A DNA stretch of 64,000 nt from Synaphobranchus kaupii (taxonomy: Eukaryota > Chordata > Actinopteri > Anguilliformes > Synaphobranchidae), in the NCBI GenBank assembly GCA_029718625.1, contig CM056395.1, forward strand, positions 25,940,827-26,004,826, in the 5' to 3' direction. This document shows positions 57,092-64,000 of this stretch, piece after piece. Numbering within the stretch: position 1 is the stretch's first letter; each line of letters begins with the position of its first letter. The notes beneath the pieces are model-generated. The model did not search any database. It worked only from the letters and a program-made list of their open reading frames with translations, and was not told the origin of the DNA. Position numbers and translations under genes: made by a program.

Positions 57092-57607
57092 TACTCACCA
57101 AGGCTACTCAATATTGTGGAAGAGTGCCGATTCGGACACGGCCCCAGTGTACTCACCAAGGCTACTCAACATTGTGGAAGAGTGCCGATTCGGACACGGC
57201 CCCAGTGTACTCACCAAGGCTACTCAACATTGTGGAAGAGTGCCGATTCGGACACGGCCCCAGTGTACTCACCAAGGCTACTCAACATTGTGGAAGAGTG
57301 CCGATTCGGACACGGCCCCAGTGTACTCACCAAGGCTACTCAACATTGTGGAAGAGTGCCGATTCGGACACGGCCCCAGTGTACTCACCAAGGCTACTCA
57401 ACATTGTGGAAGAGTGCCGATTCGGACACGGCCCCAGTGTACTCACCAAGGCTACTCAACATTGTGGAAGAGTGCTGATTCGGACACGGCCCCAGTGTAC
57501 TCACCAAGGCTACTCAACATTGTGGAAGAGTGCTGATTCGGACACGGCCCCAGTGTACTCACCAAGGCTACTCAACATTGTGGAAGAGTGCCGATTCGGA
57601 CACGGCC
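57092..57607. repeat. 58-bp minisatellite, about nine copies
   Basis: A highly homogeneous array of a 58-bp unit containing TACTCACCAAGGCTACTCAA, CATTGTGGAAGAGTG, CCGATTCGGACACGGCCCC. The only variants noted are AATATT for AACATT in the first copy and CTGATT for CCGATT in two copies. The unit has no stop on the plus strand in any frame, and 58 is not a multiple of 3. Each frame therefore stays open and cycles through all three readings with a 58-residue period, which creates frames of 120-184 codons without implying a protein. Confidence 0.93.
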
Positions 57608-57609
57608 AC

Positions 57610-59030
57610 TGTCCCATGGAAAGCTCTCACATATCTGGGCTCACATGGCCCAAGGCTAAGGCTAATGCTACCAAGTAAAGTGAGTTATTTCAACGATGTG
57701 TCCTGTGAAATGCACTTGGGTTTGAGTTACAGTGGTTCTCAAGCGTCTGCAATGATTCCCTGGCCTTTTGCAAATAGGAAACATTTGGTTGAATATGCAA
57801 AGTTAATGTAAACACACGTGTGGTATGATTTGTATTTTCATAGAAAAGGTCCGCAAGGCCTTCAAACAGCCTTTCAATCCCGATGTGATACAAGATGCTC
57901 GCTAAAACATATTTGCACATAAACCACGCCGGCCACCTTTTAATTCAGCTCACATTTCCTTTTGCAGGTTTCCCAATCAATCGCTTGGTATCACACACTT
58001 ATTTCAGTCAGACTTTGATGAATGTTGTTGTCTGCGAATACGAGTGCTTTTTTATGGATCGCTGCATATCACGTGAAAAGATATGGCGCTAACATTATCT
58101 GAGGCCAATACACCATTTAAGTAACGTCAAGAAGACCAATGTCGCATCGCGGAGAGAGGAACGCCTGGGCATTGAAAGCGTTTCGGCAAATATCGGAGAC
58201 AGTCAATAGTGAAGAGCGATCGCAGAGAAATGAAATTAAAGACACAGAATAAAAGGATGGAATCCAACGTCAATTTACCCCAGTCTAGTTTTTGATCAGC
58301 GAGGCGCTCATCTAAAATCATAAAGAGTATTGTTTTTCCATCACCTCAGTGCGTGTTTGATATGTCGGCCAATGGCGCACGGCACAATTTAACTCTATAA
58401 AGAGGAGCAGCGGCTCAGATGATGACTCGATAATGCTTCAAAAATTGCACAGAATGTGGCGAGGATCCTCCGTGTATAAAGAGCCCGAGGTATTCAAACA
58501 TTAACGCGGCGTGCCAAGTTTGTTTCACTTTGAAAAATGCATCTCTGGTTTATAGCTGACCTGGAAAATCACCCCTGAGAGGCATTTCCTGGCCGACGGC
58601 ATCGCTGGAAAGATCACTTGCCACACTCCAGCAGAAGGATGGGCTCTCGGGAGTCAAACGCATCTCTAGCAGGAGGTTAAAAATCAACTGCAGAGGCAAC
58701 GGGAGGAGGGCCGCTCAATCCGTGACCGTCCTCCAGCCAATCAAAACTAAGCGCGGTGGGAATGCGCCTCACTGCTTAAGCACAAAATAATCCCACCTCA
58801 TTAACCCTTGCATCCAGCAGGCCTATAATGACTTAGAAAAAGTGCCATAGACTGAAAGAAATAGGCTGCTGTTGTGATAAAACCCAAAATATTATAATTC
58901 AATTTAACATCGCCTCTCGGGTCTGGTGAAGACTTCGGCCTACGTGTGTTCGCATTCGGTTATTACTACAATTTAAATAAATAAATAAATAAACAAAATC
59001 ATAGACAGTTGTACAACCTTTACAAAGGAA
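57610..59030. other. Intergenic DNA, no gene seen
   Basis: Complex unique-looking sequence. 58090-58830 is rich in CG-containing and TATAAAGAG-like words and may be conserved regulatory DNA. No exon could be supported. Confidence 0.35.
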
Positions 59031-59035
59031 GGCCA

Positions 59036-59037
<2 letters not shown>

Positions 59038-59078
<41 letters not shown>

Positions 59079-59090
59079 TGTGTGTGCGCG
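59038..59090. repeat. (GT)n microsatellite
   Basis: A GT tract of about 48 bases ending in GCGCGCGC. Confidence 0.94.
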
Positions 59091-59294
59091 CGCCAAATAA
59101 TAGATACATTGGTCTTTGGAAGTTGAATAATTAACTCAAGCATTAAAGGTTAGATCAAATTATATTTCAATGAAATGTTATGACAGCTGCTTTAAAACTC
59201 GGATATGTGAAAATGAACCATGGTTGTAAGCTACCTTTTTACAGAGGAAGAAAACCTGATAAAAGACATGCTATAGCACTCAATTCCTCAGAAC

Positions 59295-59454
59295 CAGTGG
59301 TGTAGTAGGGCCTGGAGAAGTGGTTATACTCTAATTCAGCAAATCGATGACTACTAATTGATACGTGCACCAGTGGAGATTAGGAAGTGAGTATACTCTA
59401 TGCCCACTAAGAAAGAAGTGGGTATACCCACGTATACCCTCCACTACACTACTG
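59295..59454. mobile_element. hAT-type MITE
   Basis: A 160-bp element with inverted ends CAGTGGTGTAGTAGGG and CCTCCACTACACTACTG. It is flanked by 8-bp copies CTCAGAAC (59287-59294) and CTCTGAAC (59455-59462), one mismatch in eight. CA(G)TG ends and 8-bp duplications are the hAT signature. Internal words AGTGGTTATACTCT and AGTGGGTATACCC are also mirrored. There is no coding capacity. Confidence 0.82.
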
Positions 59455-59464
59455 CTCTGAACGC

Positions 59465-60390
59465 TCTTGTCTCCAATGGAATCCACCCTCAGATGTTGCT
59501 AAACACGTCTGTCCCTTTATGCTGTGTGTCAGGTTCATTTATTGCCACAAAGTGTAAATTCCAAGTTGAGCCATTTTACAGAGATGGCCTTTTTTAGACA
59601 CAGGTAGAGTAAAATGCTACAGCTGTTTTCTAATGGGCAAACAGGAAAGTCTGTAAACTGGCAGTTTTTTCATTGCCTAAATTATTCGAATATTTCAGTC
59701 ATATATCTAAGGAACATAATGTGATCTTACCTTTGGTCCGCTGAGATGTGAGTGACTCCTTGAACTGATTGGGGGGTGGGAGGTGGGGGGGATTTGCCCC
59801 CTGTAAAAGCTATCACTTTATTCAAGAATCCAAACCTAATTACTGAGTGGGGCTGTTAAGAAACGGAGAAAAAAAAGCTGACATTTTGACTTGCCCACCG
59901 GTTATGACCCTGAATAAAACATGAAAGAATGCGCTGAGGATTTTTTTACCCAGAAGCCCCGCGGCGACACGGTCTCGTTGGCGGAGGACGTCCTTGCGTG
60001 AAAGGTCCGCTGACATTATCATAATTGTAACGCGGAGATGACTTTCGGCCAAAAGCCCAAACATCACAGGAATTTGAGAACTTCGCTCTGCTGACGGTCG
60101 GATCTCTGTCCTCAGAAACGAACGTTAATCCCGCCGCTGTTCAAAATGCCACGTTCGAGTTAATGCCCACAGAGTTTAATGCTGTTTGGTAAAAGTGAGG
60201 GACATGATTTTACTGTGCAGACCTGCCGTACAAATTAATGTAGTATTTGGCGCTTTCTGTATGCGTTAAGCATTACTTTTCAGAGCTCTTCAATGTACTG
60301 TGTACTGTGTACTGTGGAATAATTGCATACAGCACTAGCATTGTACCTTTTATGTGCATATTCTTTATTTGCATATTATGTGAGGAATTT
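59465..60390. other. Intergenic DNA, no gene seen
   Basis: Unique-looking sequence with a G-rich patch at 59769-59792. A 19-base stretch repeats the word GTACTGTGTACTGTG near 60295. No coding signal was recognised. Confidence 0.4.
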
Positions 60391-60393
60391 CCA

Positions 60394-60643
60394 CACTGTA
60401 AAAACCAAAAAATAAATAAATCTTAATATGTTAGTGTTATATTTAGACATAAAATCTATTTCTATTACTAAATAAGACAAAAAGATTGCTAACGGGGTGA
60501 GATATATTTACTCATTTCAAGATTTGCCAATGCGGTAAGATAATTTCACTTGTCGAGCAAAAAGTAACTTAAAACAAGCTAATTAAAAAAATCAGATTGT
60601 AAGTCTCATTACAAGACTAAAATACTTGATATTTTTTGCACTG
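60394..60643. mobile_element. Probable hAT-type MITE
   Basis: The left end CACTGTAAAAACCAAAAAAT and the right end, in reverse complement CAGTGCAAAAAATATCAAGT, form imperfect inverted repeats. The interior includes the paired words AAGATTTGCC and AAGACTAAAATACTTGATAT, which I remember from a widespread vertebrate MITE. Possible target copies AATTTCCA (left) and TATTTCCA (right) do not lie at the same distance from the ends, so boundaries are provisional. Confidence 0.55.
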
Positions 60644-60649
60644 CATATA

Positions 60650-61850
60650 TTTCCATAGATAGCATAGCATTGGAGAGCATGACTTCTCACCAGCCTCACA
60701 GCAAAAGTGAGACAGCCATTCATAAAAATCGTTGATATATTGTAGTCATTAAAACACATAAGCTTATGACTATAAAGTATATATGTAGGTTATAAAATTG
60801 CACACGTTATTTTGGGAATTTGAAAGTTTCTTTGACAAATTTTAAGAATTCCAGAAATTATTACTGCCTGAATATTTTCAGCTATCTATCTAATTACCAA
60901 TCTTTTAAATATTAAAGTGATTCAGTGATTCTCAATCCTGGTCCTGGAGTACCCCTGTGTATGCTGGTTTTTGTTTAAGCCATAATTGCACATCTTGAAG
61001 TATCAAGAGCTTGTTCATTGTTATTAATTAGAGCCATATTCATTTAAGAACTTTTAATCAGTCGGATCAATTCTCAGACTCAGCTAATGCTTTCGTTTTC
61101 TGCAATGTGCTCTGACCTTTTGGAAGAGACTACATTTTGCATTGATGATTTTTTAATTTCATACATGCATCTGAAATCTGTGAAGTCCTTTATGCTAAAG
61201 GTATGGGCTACTGGTCACTGGAACTAAACCCTGTGGAAAATAAAGGTTTCACGGACAAAGCAAATGACAATGAGCTAAACCAACACTGATAAAGTGTGTT
61301 TAAGCACAAAATTATTGAACATGTGTTTTCAACCTCAATTAATTAATCATGAGATTTGTTGGGAAAAAAATCCAGCATGTGTGGTACTGCTTCAGGATCA
61401 GGGCTGCGAACAACCTGTGAAACACTGTTCAGATACAGTCCGTTTCGACATTTTTAAAGACGGCTTTTCTTTAAATGTCAAAATAAGTTCATAGCTTAAA
61501 GGTTTGGCATCCTCCATAGCCAGCTCGGAGTTTCTTTACATCATTTGATCATTGTTGTCATCATAATGTTGATCAAAGTGGCTTTGCTTAATGTGTTCTG
61601 ATCATCTGAAGCTCCACAGAATCGTACTTTATGCTGGACGTTTTTCCTATCATTTTGTACTTATTTTACTGCGGTGATACCCCCCATTTAGCAATGGAAG
61701 GCAGGTTGAGTGACTTCTTGCCGAACTGACCTCATTACCAGACTCCCTGGAGCTCACTGAAGTTCCATATGTGAGTGAGGACAGGTATGGTGAGGAGGTA
61801 CAAGGACGGCCAGTACGCCAACGATGCCGCTGCACAATATCAGCTCACGG
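60650..61850. other. Intergenic DNA, no gene seen
   Basis: AT-rich unique-looking sequence. The stretch near 60935 (TCTCAATCCTGGTCCTGGAG) resembles a repeat end common in fish, but no partner end was found. Confidence 0.35.
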
Positions 61851-61852
61851 GA

Positions 61853-61990
61853 GGGCGGCAGTGCAGTGTAATGGATAGGTAACACTCGACTGTAGTGTTC
61901 AGCATAGGCACTTAAGCTTCAGTAAAGATCCAGCTGTATGAATGGTTTGCTGCAAAAAAAAAAGATTGTAAACTTTGTAAGTAATTCTGG
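61853..61990 (+). mobile_element. Decayed tRNA-derived SINE
   Basis: Begins CGGCAGTGCAGTGTAATGGA (A-box region of the family), continues with GGCACTTAAGCTTCAGTAAA and ATCCAGCTGTATGAATGG, and ends in a poorly kept GTAAGTAATTCTGGGTAAG tail. The B box is lost through a deletion. Confidence 0.6.
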
Positions 61991-61994
61991 GTAA

Positions 61995-62950
61995 GCGTTA
62001 AATCTACCGATTGCGTTAAATGTACAAAATGTAATGTGTCTGAAACATCACCATGATGTGTGGGTAGAACAGTTAGCTAATAGCCAATCCCAACACCCCC
62101 CCCCCCCCCACCTCCCACACACACACACTCACACTCACTCACCACCACTGATGATGGAGGTGGAACTAAGGTAGCGTTAGTTCATGTTCCTGCAATCATG
62201 GAAGGAAAGGGAGTCAAAGAGGGCAGCATTGTCTGCAGGTGTTTGCGGTTTCTTTTCGATTGGCAGCCAATCGAATCATCGAGAAAATGGTGTGTGGACT
62301 GTTTAGCCAATCACAGACTTCACACAATCAAGCAAAGCACCGGTGCTGAAACATACCATGAAACATACCAACTCCACTAGTAACCAGTGGCCAAGTTCTG
62401 CGTTCCTTCTCTACTCTCTGTTTCCTTACTCCAGGATACGACCACATTACAGCTCATGAATATTTACAAAGTCGCTGCCTAAGGACAGAAAATCTATTGT
62501 CGACGGTATTGTCCTTGCTCACACCCTTCATGACTATTCATAAGATGGATCAAACTGGAACATTTCAGATTCATACGGTAGAGAGGCAAGACTTTCAATG
62601 TCAAAAATACGGAGCTGGCCATTTATAGAAGTAGTCCTTACTAATATCTTGCGCTCAAAGTTATCTAGAAACTAACTAATGCAATGGATGAAATAGCCAT
62701 GGACTTGAGTTAGGACATTGAATAGTTGAACTATGTGTTATAATGCAGAGGAAAGCCTGCATCCACCCTGGCCCGTCTCAGTTACGATTGTACACTGGTC
62801 TCTGGTCAATAGAGTCTGCGATATTCAAAAGCAAAAACTGCATATGCCTGCATATGTACACAGGCCAAGTGTACATGCAGGCAGAATCTCTCCATTTCCT
62901 GCCATTGATCAGGGATGATAAAATAAGGACGGAATGTTGGCATCATCACT
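61995..62950. other. Intergenic DNA, no gene seen
   Basis: Unique-looking sequence with a C tract followed by CA repeats at 62095-62145. No coding signal was recognised. Confidence 0.4.
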
Positions 62951-62954
62951 TTTA

Positions 62955-63040
62955 TTTTTGGAACCCGGGAGGAGCTCTCCACCAATCACAGAGTAGTTTG
63001 GTAGGATGAAACGGAACAAACCTGAAGGTGATTGGTGGAT
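62955..63040. repeat. Dispersed repeat, paralogue of 10436-10525
   Basis: Reads GGAGGAGCTCTCCACCAATC, then GATGAAACGGAACAA, then GGTGATTGGTGGAT, matching the earlier copy in order and orientation. Confidence 0.6.
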
Positions 63041-63044
63041 TATT

Positions 63045-63390
63045 TTGTCAAGGGGCTCCAGCCAGATGTTGGCTTTGTACTGTTTATAATTACGGTTACT
63101 GGTGGAAAGCTCTTGTCTGGTTTCATAGAGTGTGATATCTCTAAGTCATTATCCCTGCCATTGATATGCATGTGTAGAGCTGCCTTGGTTACAGCCATGT
63201 CAGCATTTGACTGAACTAAATGCAAATATAATAAACTCATAGACTGAATATATAAACCCAGTGAAAACGTCTGAATTATGTATTACTCTAAAAGCAGTTC
63301 AGTCTTGTCGTTCAGGATCAAACAAGGTGACGCACACTGTATGACAAGACTGGCAGATTGTCTTTTCAGATTGAGAGAACTATAGCACCT
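63045..63390. other. Intergenic DNA, no gene seen
   Basis: Unique-looking sequence. No coding signal was recognised. Confidence 0.4.
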
Positions 63391-63395
63391 GTGAG

Positions 63396-63600
63396 ATAAT
63401 AATAATAATAATGCATGGCATTTATATAGCGCCTTTCTAGATACTCAAAGCGCTTTACAATGATGAGGGGGAAACTCGCCTCTACCACCACCAATGTGTA
63501 GCACCCACCTGGGTGATGCAACGGCAGCCATTTTGCGCCAGTATGCTCACCACACATCAGCTGAGGTGGAGAGGGAGAAAATATTTTTTTTTAGCCAATT
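63396..63600. repeat. Dispersed fish repeat with TATAGCGCCTTTC motif
   Basis: After (AAT)n, TTTATATAGCGCCTTTCTAG and CAAAGCGCTTTACA begin a unit that continues to CACCTGGGTGATGCAACGGC, GCCATTTTG and GAGGTGGAGAGGGAG. The second half is the paralogue of 48650-48770, so the 48.6-kb copy is truncated relative to this one. Confidence 0.65.
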
Positions 63601-63690
63601 AAACTAAAAAAATTAAAGATATCAGAGTTATTAAAAGGGCCTGTGACCAAGTACAAAATATATCGGAAAGACCGGGGGAGTATAATACGA

Positions 63691-63933
63691 AGCAGGATTA
63701 CTGAGTTAGCTGGATAACTGCACTGAGTAAGAGAAGAAGGATTACTGAGTTAGCTGGATAACTGCACTGAGTAATCAATCAATCAATCAATATTTATTTA
63801 TATAGCGCATTTCACAACAAGTTGTCACAATGCACTTCACAGCAAAACAGCAAAACCCAGCCTAAACTCCCCACAAGAGCAAGCAGTAAGAGAAGCAGGA
63901 TTACTGAGTTAGCTGGATAACTGCACTGAGTAA
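63691..63933. repeat. Tandem repeat of about 44 bp interrupted by an insertion
   Basis: The unit GGATTACTGAGTTAGCTGGA plus TAACTGCACTGAGTAA occurs at 63695, 63738 and 63898. Copies two and three are separated by about 120 bases (63771-63889). Confidence 0.8.
63771..63889. mobile_element. Short insertion with TATATAGCGCATTTCACAAC motif
   Basis: TCAATCAATCAATCAATATT leads into TTTATATAGCGCATTTCACA and CAATGCACTTCACAGC, a third variant of the AGCGC(C/A)TTTC family (see 16596 and 63396). It lies between two copies of the 63691 repeat unit, so it probably inserted there or at the (TCAA)n tract. Confidence 0.5.
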
Positions 63934-64000
63934 AACCCAGAACTTCCCCAAATCTGGAATACGAACTGAAGTAAAAAAAAAAGCTGTTCTGGGTTCTACT

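Noticed and set aside
57092..57607. Regular direct repeats resembling a CRISPR array
   Set aside because: The 58-bp units abut with no unique spacers and the context is a vertebrate genome. It is a minisatellite.

Overview
This is a teleost-like, gene-poor stretch of a vertebrate nuclear genome. The reasons are: abundant microsatellites; a tRNA-derived SINE family with the tail motif GTCGCTCTGGATAAGAGCGTC-like typical of fish interspersed repeats; Tc1, hAT and TTAA-type miniature elements; a solo LTR; a Tx1/L1-like LINE tail; and no convincing host gene. I find no intact host protein-coding gene, rRNA gene or functional tRNA gene. Most long open frames lie in simple repeats, minisatellites or transposons. 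One 500-base run of N (21834-22333) marks an assembly gap.

Layout. Positions 1-13064 are intergenic DNA with an inverted-repeat element (786-980), a SINE (5085-5275), GT, GAA and TA microsatellites and a GC-rich minisatellite (8013-8664). Positions 13073-28434 form the dominant structure: a giant foldback (long-terminal-inverted-repeat) element. Its arms are 4.5-5.2 kb, its termini begin TGGGG(G)TGCC, and it sits between two exact 8-bp copies of TAAAGGCA (13065-13072 and 28435-28442). Each arm carries a subterminal array of a 37-bp AT-rich repeat. A central spacer of about 1.8 kb holds LTR-like sequence and an exon-like open block. The middle is duplicated around the N gap: 18585-21833 equals 22334-25574 apart from homopolymer lengths. 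That looks like two overlapping contig ends that were never merged, so the real element is probably about 11.6 kb.

Positions 28443-64000 are again intergenic, with many dated insertions. These include a solo LTR with a 5-bp target duplication (35735-36330), a dead Tc1 copy with a nested hairpin MITE (about 37165-37880), and a Tx1-like LINE tail inside a 1200-bp tandem duplication in CT repeats (38690-40640). There is also a MITE with internal tandem repeats (46933-47172), a TTAA MITE (54324-54733), a 58-bp minisatellite (about 57092-57607), a hAT MITE with an 8-bp target duplication (59295-59454) and further SINE copies.

The strongest candidate for something undescribed is the 13073-28434 foldback element. 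It combines very long arms, satellite-like subterminal repeats, splice-site-like signals repeated in both arms and an exon-like open block in the spacer, with no recognisable transposase. That suggests a non-autonomous element that has picked up gene fragments. No database search was possible, so family names for the repeats rest on termini, target duplications and remembered motifs.
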